A DNA stretch of 64,000 nt from Haliotis asinina (taxonomy: Eukaryota; Mollusca; Gastropoda; Lepetellida; Haliotidae), in contig NC_090290.1 of assembly GCF_037392515.1 (NCBI RefSeq), positions 20,101,753 to 20,165,752 of the forward strand. The letters run 5' to 3'. Below the pieces are notes generated by a model. That model ran no database searches, was not told the origin of the DNA, and saw only the letters and a list, made by a program, of their open reading frames with translations. Made by a program: the position numbers and the translations under genes. Shown here in pieces: positions 44,440 to 56,085 of the stretch. Each line of letters opens with the position of its first letter. The first letter of the stretch is position 1.

Positions 44440-44870
44440 CACAGAAATCCTTTTTTCTCCTCCTTGGCAATTAGTTTGTCCACAAGTCGACCTAACGTTA
44501 ACTAATTTTAAAAAATCAGACACTAGTGAATTAAAATATAAAAAAGAAAATAGGGAATTAAAAAGTAAATATAGCAATTGCACAACCTTATTTACAAATG
44601 GGTCCAGGGACGGTGGCGCAGTAGCTTGCACCACTGTCATTGGATCCTGAACAATTAGGACTTACACTGCCTTTGCTACCTTCATGGACCCTAGCTTGAT
44701 TTACAGCACCCCATCAGCCATTGGTGAACAATTTCGAGTTGAACGAGTTTTAAAAGAACAAACAGACTAGGTTCATAACTGTGACAAGAAGAAATTTAAC
44801 TCAAGGGATCAATAATTTTGATACTTTAACGCCCATCCAGGATACAGCTACTAACAGTCTGAGTTAGTGA
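44440..44870. mobile_element. Rearranged LINE fragment: RNase H start on plus, 3' tail on minus
   Basis: 44445-44655 on the plus strand corresponds to the ORF2 stretch before and into RNase H (LVCPQVDLTL, then LFTNGSRDGGAVACTTVIGS). The catalytic first Asp is changed in FTNGS. From 44657 the LINE 3' tail runs in the opposite direction (aggacttacactgcctttgc to acagctactaacagtctgag). This is an inverted, internally deleted copy in a gene 1 intron. Confidence 0.8.
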
Positions 44871-44874
44871 CTGA

Positions 44875-45765
44875 AATGTGCACGACCGTCAAGTGACCGA
44901 GTTGAAATGACAACACACTATCACGGCCACACAGGTAAGAGAGTTATGTGGCTCTAAAGTTATGGCATGAACTCTTCTAAACATGAAACGATTATACACT
45001 TGCAATTGGCTAATCATTATTGGTATTCTACGTCATGTAATGTGATTAAAGTTTGGATGAATGTTCATTGCAGGTATGTACTGTCAAATAATAAATGAGA
45101 AGAAGAAATAGTTAATAGTAACATTTCACCAATATCTTTCTCTTTTTTTCTGTACAGACATGGTAGTCTTATGGTAACTTAGATTACAAAATTTGTATTC
45201 AAGTTGTATAATGATGAAGTATTTTTGTTTACCAGAATTATATACACATAAAACATATTTCCAGTACCACTAAGTTTAAAGACCTATATAGAGAGTTTGA
45301 TGATCAGTTTATGCAAACCAGGGTTCCCCAATCATGATTGGATTTCTTCGTGTTCTCCCTGACAGATGGCTTTTGACAGTTTTGAATTTTATTAACAATA
45401 AATGATATTCTAACAATTAATTGACTTTTCATTAAAGAAAAGGACATTATTTATCATTTACATTTATCAAATGATACACATTTCATGAGAATAGGTGTGC
45501 AGCGCCCTTTGGGTTGGGCACCAGAGAGAAAGATGGGGAATGGTACTGCATACAGACAAAGCGAGCAAAGGTTGGCAACGTACCTTCATCGTTTTTGTTC
45601 GAAAAAAAACATTTTAACCTTAAAACAAAATATCGCCTTGATTTCCAACTTTATATTTAATCACTACTCACGTAAATTATATTGTTTTATTCAACATTTT
45701 AAGCGCCACTTATGGAATATTAAATCATTATTTGCCTTCATTACCCCTGCTAAGTTCCGGTTCAA
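44875..45765. other. AT-rich intron sequence, no recognised feature
   Basis: It contains a frame of about 98 codons at 45485-45781 (plus) rich in Lys/Phe/Ile that I do not recognise, and which runs into a SINE tail. It is probably not a gene. Confidence 0.4.
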
Positions 45766-45777
45766 CGGTTTGAAGGA

Positions 45778-46050
45778 GTGAGTGAGTGAGTGAGTTTAGT
45801 TTACACCGCACTCAGCAATATTCCAGCTATATGGCGGCTGTCTGTTAATACTCGAGTCTGGACCAGACAATTCAGTGATCAACAACATGAGCATGGATCT
45901 GCGCAATTGGGAACCGATGACATGTGTCAACCAAGTCAGACCTGACCATCCGATCCCGTTAGTCGCCTCTTACCACAAGCATAGTCGCCTTTTATGGCAA
46001 GCATGGGTTGTTGAAGGCCTATTCTTCCCCGGGACCTTCACGGGTCACGA
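45778..46050 (-). mobile_element. SINE copy (body type) with target-site duplication
   Basis: Flanked by TTTGAAGGA at 45769-45777 and 46051-46059. Complete from gtgagtgagtgagtgagttt to gggaccttcacgggtcacga. It lies in the gene 1 intron between exons 3 and 4. Confidence 0.93.
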
Positions 46051-46059
46051 TTTGAAGGA

Positions 46060-46870
46060 ACAAGAATAAGCATAAATTAAAATGAAATATCACATTGCTT
46101 TGAAATATCAATTTTTATTTTATTTTCCATTTTTCAAACAATGAAAGCTATTTGAAACCACTAAAAAAAGGTGAGAAGATATTTGTTAAACATATTAAAA
46201 TTTAATTGTTACCAGCTGTTCACTTTATATTTCCAAATGCACATTGTAGGTTTAAACAATGACAAATGAGATTTACTTTTTTTAATACGTAAATAACATA
46301 TATTTAGGCTACTTTAAGTCCCAAAGGAGATACTCTGGTATGACCTTAAAATCTTTTCAAACTGAACAATCATGTAACATACTGTACCCCTGGTTCGATT
46401 TTAAGCAAGATGATAAAAAAAAATATGAATCACCTCCAAAACGTCTCACTACCACATGTCCAGATTTACATACAGTTTGTTGTGGTGGTTTTAAAACTCC
46501 TAAAGATGTTGTAAAGCACACGTAATGTCTCAAAATAAAACAGGCCCGAAGACCTACACTCGATTAGAAGCAGGAGAATGGTTATGTAAACAAACAAATG
46601 TGTGTGGATTTGAATATCTATCTCCTATGGTATTATCCTTAATAACAACCAGACGAGCGAGAACTATACGTTCCTTGAACTTTAAATATGACGATATGAA
46701 GTTGTTGTTTTTTAAACAATGACACAAACAATTTAAGTATTCTAGATTTTATGTACCAAAGCGCTGCATTACGCGCGTTCTAATTAGTTTGTGCCACTAA
46801 TTAGTAAACCCAAACGTTTTGGCAGTGATGTTTATCTTGTATTGTATGTGTCAGGCAGGTTTTATTACAG
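46060..46870. other. Intron stretch with unrecognised decayed coding-like sequence
   Basis: Plus-strand frames at 46340-46525 (LTTTCPDLHTVCCGGFKTPK) and 46525-46722 (YTRLEAGEWLCKQTNVCGFE) follow one another, which suggests a single decayed coding sequence. I do not recognise the family; a transposon remnant is likely. Confidence 0.35.
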
Positions 46871-46927
46871 ATCTTTATTCCTGGGTGCAGTATCTTAAAA
46901 CAAACAACAACAAATGAGAGACCTTAC

Positions 46928-47077
46928 CAAAGCAAAAGACACTGTTGGTAACATTTGTCTGCAAAATGTACCACTCCCTCCCATCACCAGGGCACGTGTA
47001 TGTGTCAATTTCGAATGTGTAGGTGCAGTTGCTGGTTTCGGTTTGAACACATACAGTTGACTTTCTGTCATTTTTCT
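46928..47077 (-). CDS. Gene 1 exon 3: Cys-rich extracellular segment
   Basis: This 150-nt phase 1-1 exon (acceptor tttcttgcag, donor gtaagg) encodes EKNDRKSTVCVQTETSNCTY, then DTYTCPGDGREWYILQTNVT and VFCF. Four cysteines and the NCT and NVT sequons are visible. Together with exon 2 it could be one disulfide-bonded domain of unknown type. Confidence 0.75.
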
Positions 47078-47394
47078 CTGCAAGAAAATTAAAGGGATAC
47101 CACCAGGGCACAGTAATACATGCATTTAGTATTTCAAACCTCAACAGCTACTTAAGCAATGATACTGCTACCATTCCTATTTAACCATCGTATTCATTTT
47201 TAATGAGAATAAATGTACTAACAAAGTAAAAGAACACTAAACAATCGTCAACAAATAGACCGCAATTTTCTGAACACATAAAACAGAACCAGAGCCACGC
47301 CATCAAGTGAGAAGCCACCAAAGTCCTATCTACTAACAACAGCAACTGGCGTCAAGAGGAGCCTAGAGACATTTATTAGTAACATTGGCAATAG

Positions 47395-48060
47395 TTCAGC
47401 TACTTCATATCAGATTCAGTTTATTCAGTATGTAGGGCCTTGAGGCCTACAGTACAAATACAGATTTATTTTATGCGCACGTGGTATGGTTTACATTTCT
47501 TACATGTTTTAAATACATTGCGGCTGATTTAATAACATCAATATTTCTAGAATTTATAAGATTGAACAATGTATGTTTATCTGTAACAGGCAGTGAGATA
47601 AATGGCAGATATTTAATTCTTAAATCGGAGTACATTGTATACACAAACATTATATGAAATTCATTTTCAATATCCCCTAAATTACATTTTTTACAAATGG
47701 ATACACTTAGGTCAGACAAATCCCTTTTAGATTTACGTACATGATTAACTCTAAGATCATGGACACCTATTCTAAATTATAAAAGGCCCTCAACAGACCT
47801 TTATCTTGCAAATGCGTGATATAAGATTCAGGCTGTATCAGAGTTTTATGGGAAGAGTAATGTTCTAAAAAATCAGCCATTCTTGTAGAAAAATATCTTC
47901 AAGGCGTTACTTAACTTTACATAGGAAACTCTGTTCATTTCCAACATCCTGTGCTATCCACACATAAGAGAAACCAGTTACAAAAAGTAGTTGTCTAACC
48001 TCTGATGTCCAATTTAACTCACCATTATCATCTTGCATTTGTAAAGAAATATTGGTTTGC
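47395..48060 (-). mobile_element. 3' end of a second-family LINE
   Basis: The minus strand encodes ICKKCNLGDIENEFHIMFVY then YSDLRIKYLPF, the C-x2-C-H zinc-ribbon end of a non-LTR ORF2. It is followed by a short untranslated end with aggcctcaaggccctacata and aataaactgaatctg. Earlier parts (to 48060) are decayed. Related in layout to the copies at 37500 and 52535. Confidence 0.7.
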
Positions 48061-48249
48061 CTTGTTTATCTAAACGATTTCATTTTCAACAATTTAAGCC
48101 GAAATTTTATTACTCTTATTCTACTTAATACAAATATATTACAACGCTCGGTTTCACCCAAGATAGCCTTATTGGAAGGCAATTTTCCAAAATTAAGGAA
48201 ATATTTAAAAAATGAAGCCCATACCTTTTCTAAGGTACATACATCTATA

Positions 48250-48760
48250 CATATATAGCAACCTATATCTAACTGAAAACCTGTAGACAAAGGACAGTAA
48301 AATAACAATAAAATTTCACAGCTATACATTCATTGAAACTGGGACGGTACCATAAAATGACATGTTCTCCACGTGATGACGTACGAACGAGCTCCATGTC
48401 GATAACAAATGACGGTAGATCACCATACTAGAGACCATAGGTACTTACAGTACATTTGCTACTGGCATATAACAGCTTCAAATACATTAACGCCAGCACG
48501 TAATAAACCCTAAAATGATATTTTCTAATCTAAAACCGGGACACATATAACCAACAACTCAAGGTAGATCTCCACACTAAGGAACATGGCAATTTACATT
48601 TCCTTCGAGCATTGTCCCCAGCTGGATTCACCCGATCCCTCAGCTCTTGATGATTATGGACAAAGCTACCCCCATAGGTTACACATATTCTACGATTAAG
48701 TATCCCGATAGTCTTAAATTTACCTGAAGGTCGAGGTCTTACACAAGGATAATACTGATT
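48250..48760 (-). mobile_element. Decayed LINE 3' tails, two partial copies
   Basis: aggtagatcaccatact-like and tagagaccataggtacttac at 48415-48450, then aggtagatctccacactaag and agctggattcacccgatccc at 48560-48635, are two diverged copies of the LINE-tail middle in the same orientation. Confidence 0.65.
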
Positions 48761-48769
48761 ATGGATATC

Positions 48770-49440
48770 AGGAGATATCTACCCACCAGGAACAAAACTG
48801 ACCAAGGAGTTTGCCCAGCACTTGGGACTTAACATTAATATCATCACTACTGGCTTCCTTGACCTTGTACGTATCACTAATTAGAACTGGCTGCCACCCT
48901 TTTTCGTCCTTTACCTGGCCAATAATATTTTATCTACCTGAAATAATAATTCCTGCTATCCACTAGTTCATCCACCTTACTAGTTTAGAGCTAATTGTCT
49001 ACTGGCGTCCTTTGTTATCTAATCACTCTTGTTTTAAACGTACGCATGTAGATATCTCTTTCCTGGTCTTTCTTAATATAAAGGCTTTCAAAACAAAAGA
49101 TCCTAAAATGTAGCAACGTAAATAACTATAACAAACAGGTCACACACATTTAAATTCCAGTCTACATCAATTTAAAATAGACATCTGTCAGACAAATGCA
49201 CACATTGCAACGAAACAAAAACGCTCCAGAAGAGTTCACTGGACAGAAACATACACGTAACACTAACACCATTAAACTCATTAAATAATACACACTCCTT
49301 TCAAAGTCGTGGGCACATTTCATATCTAACCTGTCACATTACCTACCAGTAATATAAAATCATATAAAACAAATACGAACCACAACACCCGTAGAAAATT
49401 AAGATAAAAGCATGTGAAGATGTCTCCGGCTGTTTACTTT
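48770..49440. other. Intron sequence, nothing recognised
   Basis: No coding or repeat feature is supported here. Confidence 0.5.
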
Positions 49441-49444
49441 GTAG

Positions 49445-49658
49445 TTTCGGAATACATCCATGTCAATTGTGACTATTATGACTAACTTTCGGAATACATC
49501 CATGTCAATTGTGACTATTATGACTAACTTTCGGAATACATCCATGTCAATTGTGACTATTATGACTAACTTTCGGAATACATCCATGTCAATTGTGACT
49601 ATTATTACTAACTTTCGGAATACATCCATGTCAATTGTGACTATTATGACTAACTTTA
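49445..49658. repeat. 42-bp tandem repeat, five copies
   Basis: cggaatacatccatgtcaat recurs at 49448, 49490, 49532, 49574 and 49616, a period of exactly 42. Copies are identical except for one g/t change in the fourth. As 42 is a multiple of three, both strands stay open. It lies about 190 bases downstream of gene 1 exon 2, in the intron. Confidence 0.97.
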
Positions 49659-49851
49659 CACATTGAAAAACACATTTTGACACATTTTGACACATGTCAA
49701 AAGATCAGATACGAAGAAACCCACGTAAGAGAATCCCAAAATTGCCCACAACTGCCTCAAAAGGTTGACATGAAGGTTTCTAATGGCTATAACTTTTGTG
49801 ATTTGCCCAACTACTGATTTACATGCGAGTGCTGAACACACTGATGTTTAC

Positions 49852-50043
49852 CTTTCCTCCAAATAGGGTATTTTCCTCCGCAATGCCCCACGCCTGGTGG
49901 ATAATCTAACATAGTCCCACCATCAGCAGATGTTGAGGGACTTGCGTTATTCCCTGAATCATCTTTACCATGGTCTCCAAAATGTGGCCACCGCAGGTGG
50001 AAGTCCTTCATGACGTAGTTGTGTGAGCACGCATTTCTTGGAT
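49852..50043 (-). CDS. Gene 1 exon 2: Cys-containing extracellular segment
   Basis: This 192-nt phase 1-1 exon (acceptor aatctgtag, donor gtaaac) encodes PRNACSHNYVMKDFHLRWPH, a Gly/Asp/Ser-rich middle and GVGHCGGKYPIWRK. It has two cysteines and no recognised domain. In-phase joining to the signal peptide exon supports it. Confidence 0.75.
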
Positions 50044-50629
50044 CTACAGATTATGTCAGTAATCGTATAGTTAATCATTACTATTTCCTTGTGAAACTTA
50101 CACATTCAGATTTAAAACGAAAATGTGTTCATTCCAGCATATTTCCATTCATATTCCCGTTACAAACTTAATCGTGAGACACTGACATTTTGACATTTGA
50201 CATTTTAAGAATGAAGATTTTGAGGGGTCTTCAGATCAGTATCCGTGACTCAAATCGAATATTTGTCGTAAGGAAAGACAGACTTTACGAAGAAACACCA
50301 CAGAGAAAGTTCCTATTCTAATTTTTTGTAGCTGTGGAATGAGATGTTACTTCAGAACCCCTATAGAAGCATTGGTATAACGTTTCAAAGAATATGCACA
50401 CATGTGACATCATTTCTAAATGTTGTTTTCACTGATGTGACAATCCGATGATTTTAATTACAACTACTAACAGTAATTAACAGTATTAGTCTAGAAATGA
50501 AATTTGACCAGTTGGATCCCGTAGAAGCTTCATTTAAGTAACAATTTGGTAATGTAATCTTGTACTAAATTATTGTTGGACGTGCAGTCAGCAGCATGTA
50601 ACCTATTGACATAGTGAGTGGGTGCGTGT

Positions 50630-50935
50630 GGCTTTAGCTGTAATCCAGTATTAAAAGGGAGCCGTGAAGGTCCCGGGATAGAATAGGCCTTCAGCAACCC
50701 ATGCTTGCCATAAAAGGCATGCCATAAAAGGCAAGTCGTAAGAGGCGACTAACGGGATCGGGTTGTCAGGCTCGCTGACTTGGTTGACATATGGCATCGG
50801 TTCCTAATCGCGCAGATCGATGCTCATACTGTTGATCACTGGATTGTCTGGTCCAGATTCGCTTATTTACAGCCTGCCGCCATATAGATGGAATATTGCT
50901 CAGTGGGGCGTAAAATAAACTCACTCACTCCAGTG
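50630..50935 (+). mobile_element. SINE copy (body type), with a short antisense tail fragment at its left
   Basis: gccgtgaaggtcccgggata through the gtaagaggcgactaacggga and ggtctggtccagattcgctt blocks to aaactcactcactcc. The tataaaaggc segment is locally duplicated. gagtgggtgcgtgtggcttt at 50613 looks like a fragment of an opposite copy. Confidence 0.9.
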
Positions 50936-51167
50936 ATATGACGTCAGTGGGCAGTCGAACCGGGGACTTTGGTGCAATGAACACTTTTACTTCTATTCCC
51001 CTCGTGGATTTCAGCGGAAAGTCCCCATGGTGATGTAAGAGCAATAAGTATCAGAGAATGAACATTAGACGAAAAACATCCCCAAAACTGTAAATGTGAA
51101 AACAAATAGCTTAGGACCTCTATCTGCATTCGCTCGTTGTTTGTAATGCATCATACTCCCATTTCTG

Positions 51168-51300
51168 TCTGGGGTAGCCTGATGGTTAACGGTTTTGCTT
51201 CTCTGGCCGGAGACCCTTGTTCATTTCCCCACATAGATAAATCTGTGAAGCTTCTGATGACCCCTAATATGATATTGCTGGAATACTGCTAAAATTAAAG
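51168..51300 (+). mobile_element. tRNA-derived SINE copy
   Basis: A box TAGCCTGATGG at 51175-51185. The B-box region is decayed (ttgttcatttccc). The tail atattgctggaatactgcta is shared with the other SINEs. There is no (CTCA)n end. Confidence 0.75.
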
Positions 51301-51354
51301 AGCTTGTAGAAGGCAAGTTATTACTCCTACTGCCGTTGGAATTTCTGTTTCAGA

Positions 51355-51565
51355 AACCCATTCTTGTCGTAAGAGGCGACTATCGCGATAGAGCGTTCAG
51401 GCTCGCTGACTTGGTTAACACATGCCATCGTATCTTGGTTGCGTTGAACCATTCTCATAGTGTTCATCACGGGATAGTCTGGTCCAGACTCTGTTACAAA
51501 CAGAAAGCCGACATGCAGCATGGATATTGCTGAGTGCGGCGCTAAAATCCAAACTTTATCACGAG
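51355..51565 (+). mobile_element. SINE copy (body type), diverged
   Basis: ttgtcgtaagaggcgactat, tcaggctcgctgacttggtt, ctggtccagactctgttaca and ggatattgctgagtgcggcg, ending at aatccaaactttatcac. 5'-truncated. It lies in the first coding intron of gene 1. Confidence 0.88.
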
Positions 51566-52050
51566 ACACTAACATTTTGATCGTTTGTATTTAGTTAGAA
51601 ACGATGATGTGAAACGGCGTCTTGAGATCAGCATCCCTGGTCAGTTCAACTTTTCCGTTTGTCCACAAAAGATACATTCGGCACTACTGGTGAAAAACAT
51701 AGAAAAAAGATTTGTTGTCAAAAGGAGTACGAAATGAGGTGATCGCTCGCAGACAGTAAGTGACTATCCCTAGGTGTCCTTGCAGTACTGCTGTTTCTCA
51801 TCTGCCTTTTTATGACTATAAATGAAGAACATTGTTGTTGTTTTTGTTGTGTTGTGTTGTTCTTTGCATACCCTCAGGTGGATTAACTCACACGAGTTTT
51901 CTATTTTCCTACAAACGGAATTAAGTCAGAAGCACACGTGGAATATTTCCGCACACATTTACCCTATAAACGGAATTTCATTCCCGAATAATTCATCTGC
52001 ATGGCAAAGTATTGTGATTACCATTTCAAAAACAAAAGTATAGTCCTTAC

Positions 52051-52120
52051 CGATTGCACCAGCACTGCCACGAATCATGGCTAGAAGGAGAACAAGGAGA
52101 TGGAGAGGGATGGCCATCAT
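52051..52120 (-). CDS. Gene 1 exon: start and signal peptide
   Basis: The exon encodes MMAIPLHLLVLLLAMIRGSA, then GAI: a clear signal peptide with a Leu-rich core and small residues (GSAGA) before the likely cleavage site. The acceptor tttgttgcag abuts the first ATG. The donor is G|gtaagg in phase 1. A second in-frame ATG is the next codon; either could initiate. Confidence 0.85.
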
Positions 52121-52534
52121 CTGCAACAAATATGTTTAACGTGAAATAATGTTATTGGATCTTCTTTTGTTAGAGCTTCTTATCTGTCATATGTTTGTGC
52201 TTCTCATCTCCCATCAGTAATCACTTAAACCTATCTCGCTTTATATAATCAAGTATTTACTTTCATTTGGGGGAAAATCGAAGAAGTAGGAAATCTTGGC
52301 ATTTCCCCCTTCCAACAACACAGAGATCAGGGTAAAGCCATTCGTAAGTCCTAATGCACGTGAACTCTTCAAATGAGAGCCATCATTGTTAATCCATAAG
52401 CACCTAGGTTTGCAGTTACTGTTGGTATATAGTAATGTCTCTACCGTGCTTAGTGGATCCTTGTATATGTATTCATATTGAGGATGGAAACACTGATCCA
52501 CCACTGTTAACACATGTCCATACTTGTGTGTGCT

Positions 52535-52630
52535 TGGTGATTATATACTCACTTAGCATATATACACGATCTAAAGGTATGTATTATGGGCCCAAGGCCC
52601 CTCTATTGAATAAATATGTCTGTCAGTCTG
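52535..52630 (+). mobile_element. 3' end of a second-family LINE, short
   Basis: tgtattatgggcccaaggcc followed by cctctattgaataaatatgt matches the ends at 38095-38125 (plus) and 47400-47440 (minus): a GGCC-rich inverted motif, then TTGAATAAA. Confidence 0.6.
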
Positions 52631-52728
52631 TTTGTCTGAACTCCTCAAAATGTTAAACGATTTCGAACTCTCTGATCTACGACTCTTTTACATCAGACTC
52701 TTTCACGGCAGGAATCCTGTGAATATGG

Positions 52729-52997
52729 TGATGGGTGGGTGAGTTTAGTTTTACGTCGCACTTAGCAATATTCCAGCTATATGGCGACGGTCTGTAAATA
52801 ATCGAGTCTGGACCAGACAATCCAGTGATCAACAACATGAGCATCGATCTGCGCAATGGGGAACCGATGACATGTGTCAACCAAGTCAGCGAGCCTGACC
52901 ACCCGATCCCGTTAGTCGCCTCTTACGACAAGCATAGTCACCTTTTATGGCAAGCATGGGTTGCTGAAGGCCTATTCTACCCCGGGACCTTCACGGG
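52729..52997 (-). mobile_element. SINE copy (body type), intact with 14-bp target-site duplication
   Basis: Flanked by TCCTGTGAATATGG at 52715-52728 and 52998-53011. At 269 bases it is the cleanest copy in the window and defines both ends: sense 5' cccgtgaaggtcccgg, and a 3' shared tail with CTCA-like repeats. It lies upstream of gene 1. Confidence 0.97.
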
Positions 52998-53089
52998 TCC
53001 TGTGAATATGGACTGGCATTTAGTAAGTGTTCAAATGTAGCTCATTATGCTTGGAATTACACTTTGTCACTAAAGCAATGTGGAACTTG

Positions 53090-53215
53090 GCTGAGGGGGG
53101 TTAGGTGGCTGACTTTGTTCGCTGGCAATGGTGCCTGACTCTCAATTTTGGACTTTGAATCCCAGATGGGATTACACTCTATATGTGTACTGCTGGAATA
53201 TGTAGTTTACAGGGA
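53090..53215 (+). mobile_element. tRNA-derived SINE copy, diverged
   Basis: ggttaggtggctgactttgt has the tRNA-like head, then tttggactttgaatcccaga (decayed B box) and gtactgctggaatatgta (shared tail). Confidence 0.6.
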
Positions 53216-53369
53216 ATGTATAATCCAAAATGTAACTTGTGTTACGCAGGGTTTATTCTTCGCTATTTTGTACTATTCGTTCCAAATCCAGCTTAACCTT
53301 GTAATTAAGTTTAAATCAGCACATGAGATTGCTAATTACTGTATCCTCCAAGAAATGTATAGCAAAATA

Positions 53370-53663
53370 TTTCTTCTCCTGAGAGGATACGTACCATATG
53401 TATAAACGTAATATTTTGTGATTTTAAATTTTGGCTAAACCTGACAACAAACGACAGCAGATAAAGTCTAGTTCATACAGGTAGCTACAGTATTGTAAGT
53501 CCCAGTGGCCTCTTGTACTGTTATGTAAACTGATATCTGGGTTTTTTTATCATTGTATCCTAGTTTTAAGCTAAGAGCTGTGACACTCCAGCAGCTTCAC
53601 TGTCCGTCTATGTCAGTATTTTACCTCCTAAACTTACTGAAATGTTGTTTTCTTCGTGATGTG
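53370..53663 (+). mobile_element. LINE 3' tail, plus strand, diverged
   Basis: tgagaggatacgtaccatat, attttaaattttggctaaac and attgtaagtcccagtggcct, ending near cttcgtgatgtga. It lies back to back with the minus-strand tail in the following duplicated block. Confidence 0.75.
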
Positions 53664-54427
53664 ATTGCCAACAGCTGAAGGTAGATCACCATACTACCAT
53701 GGCCGCTTACATTACTTTTGCTACCTGCAAGGACCCTAGCTGCATTTACACCATCCCTTTAGCCGCTGGGGTTTATGCTGAGAGTTAGCCATGACAAAAT
53801 TACTTCGACTAAAAACCTGGTACACTTAAATTTACATGAGATGTTTTGGGACACTAATTTAGAATACTTTAACCCCCTATGAGGGTACAGACGTGATGTT
53901 CTGATTGTATAAATCATATTTTTGCAAAGTAAGTGCAATGAAAGTGCCTCCCTGGTTTTTTAAAAAAAATGACATGAGCAGGTTTAGGCCTGAAGGTTTT
54001 ATGTCTTGTTTTATCCGTTTGGTCTCACAACGTACATGAATGTGTCTGCGATGCTGGCCGCTGAGAAGATCACTAAATGTTATGTAACCTGAATAAAATA
54101 TCTAAATATCTATGTTACGAGAGTGTATTTTCTGTAAATTGTACGATTTGTTAAGAAATAATTACTATGGGTCACATTTCGTGTCATAAATCTTTCAATA
54201 TGAGTTTAGTTGTGCGTACTTCTGGGAGACTATCAGAAGCTTCTAGGTTAGAGGGTATGGTCGATTTGAGCTCGAATGTTCAGGAAGCAGTGACTGTATA
54301 CACAGCTGTTTATACTGCTGGTTGCGATGACGACACGGACAACACAGAAATTAACTGGAGGACATAACTCTCTGCCTCCCTCCGTCAACGTTTGACCTTC
54401 TGTCATGGCAAATGTTTAACCATACCA
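53664..54427. repeat. Segmental duplication, copy 1
   Basis: About 764 bases recur at 56270-57023 in direct orientation with very few differences. The main one is a 10-base deletion in copy 2 after gctacc. The block holds a minus-strand LINE tail (to about 53905) and unique DNA with a 66-codon frame beginning MGHISCHKSFNMSLVVRTSG, unrecognised and possibly not coding. Confidence 0.95.
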
Positions 54428-56085
54428 AATATGAACACGTTCAGTCGCTCACACACTTACTATTACCAGGACTTAGAAGATGAAATGCCATTAATGAGTC
54501 GAACAATGACATTATATCTAAATAATTTATATTGTCGTTTACTTGGCTGCACCCAAATGGCAGCGACGATGCTGATGAAACACTCATGGGAACCCGCTAC
54601 AACCGTACTAAATACCTGGGAACACTGGATCACAACAGTTGAATAGGAATGTAATATGCTATTGTTATTACAAAGGCTCAAACGTGAGCTGAACATATCA
54701 AGAAGTGACATGTTTAGGCGACTCTCTGAAGCAGAGTAATACAATCAAACCTACCTTCTGCTTGGACGTTCCTCTGAGTTGCTTTGGCGACATGCTCATG
54801 CTAGAAAAGCGTCTCCTTTAAATATCGTCATCTTGGAGGCAATAACATCACAGCTGTCATTTATTAATTTGATGGAACACTCATCTTTCAAATTTAAACT
54901 TGACAAACCACTAATAACCCATATGCTAAAGGCAATATGTAACATGTTGGTAACCGACCAGATATTGTTCATACATATTATGCACATATATCTTGTCTTC
55001 TGTCATCTCCTGAAGGACATTCAAAACCCTCAACTGACTTGGCCTGAAGTAATACTATTTGATTACCCGTTGTTAACGCATTGAAGGTTACAAATGACTA
55101 ATATAATTCCGAGGGCAAAAGCATGGCAAACATGACATAGTACATGTAACAGATACTTTGCATCCTGGACAAGTTGGTATTAGTTTAATTAAAGTCAATC
55201 ACAACCACAAGCATGCAGGAATGTTGGTATACACTTGAAGCGACAATTGGCTTATTACAACTTAAGAATATTTGTAATAGGAACAATCAAAATAGGCAGG
55301 CATCCACTATTCAGAAAAGTACAAATGTTTGTACGTTGTCGCTCACTGGTTGATGTCACGTTTTCCAGTGAGTAGATAAGGCTTAAGGCCTGTTCAGCAC
55401 TGTTACAGCTATATGTGGCGAGAAATGTCTTAAGATATACTATATGTTAATAGCGACGAAAAATACTTGATTAGAATCTGTAGTAAATCGTTCAGATAAA
55501 TCAGAATAACGTATATGGAACGTATACGAGGCCATGACATTTCAGCTTTCCATTTAGGGCTGTTTTGTTAGGATTACAGTTTAAGTTTTCTATGAACAAC
55601 AATTTTACCATGTTTCTGATCATCGCTTTCCGTGAGATTTTAGGTTGGTTGCCTAAACTTGCCATTGTATAATGAAGACATTAGTTCACGTTGCCTTCTT
55701 AGCCATATGGCATTAAGATATCAAGAATACTGTCCAGGCGTTTATGTTGACCGTCAGCCAGCTATTGTGTGATATATTCATCACTGCTGACAGTCAAAAT
55801 TAGACAACTAAACCAGACACGAGGAGACATAACATTCCATCACAGGTTATTACAAGAAGACTGCCATGCGCCGAAGCCAGGATATTGATACTTCGTATGA
55901 ATATCACAGTTTTGACAGTTATTATATTTAACTTATTCTGATCTGCTATCTGATATTAACAATTGCTTCATACCCACAAGCTGGAATTTTAGAGGTGTTT
56001 ATACAGTCGAGAGCAATAATTGTTCATTCATGCAATAACTCAGCTGAAAGTGGGCCAAATGCAGACTTCACACGATGTTTTCAGG
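54428..56085. other. Spacer between the duplicated blocks, no recognised gene
   Basis: Unique sequence. Frames at 54392-54646 and 54779-55084 (plus) are unrecognised, have no cysteine or domain pattern, and I do not call them genes. Confidence 0.5.

Larger units (their letters stand above)
38821..52120 (-). other. Host gene 1 span: secreted EGF / VWA protein, complete coding sequence
   Basis: Seven coding exons on the minus strand (52051-52120, 49852-50043, 46928-47077, 44134-44247, 41214-41327, 39723-39836, 38853-39436) have consensus splice sites and all join in phase 1. They give 445 residues: signal peptide 1-21, Cys-containing segments 24-137, EGF 138-175, Cys-rich segment 176-213, EGF 214-251, VWA domain 252-445. 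The protein should be secreted; a VWA domain with an intact metal site usually binds protein ligands. No orthologue name can be given. The introns (286 to about 2800 bases) hold SINEs, LINE tails and a minisatellite. The first ATG directly follows an acceptor, so an untranslated first exon lies upstream. Confidence 0.82.
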
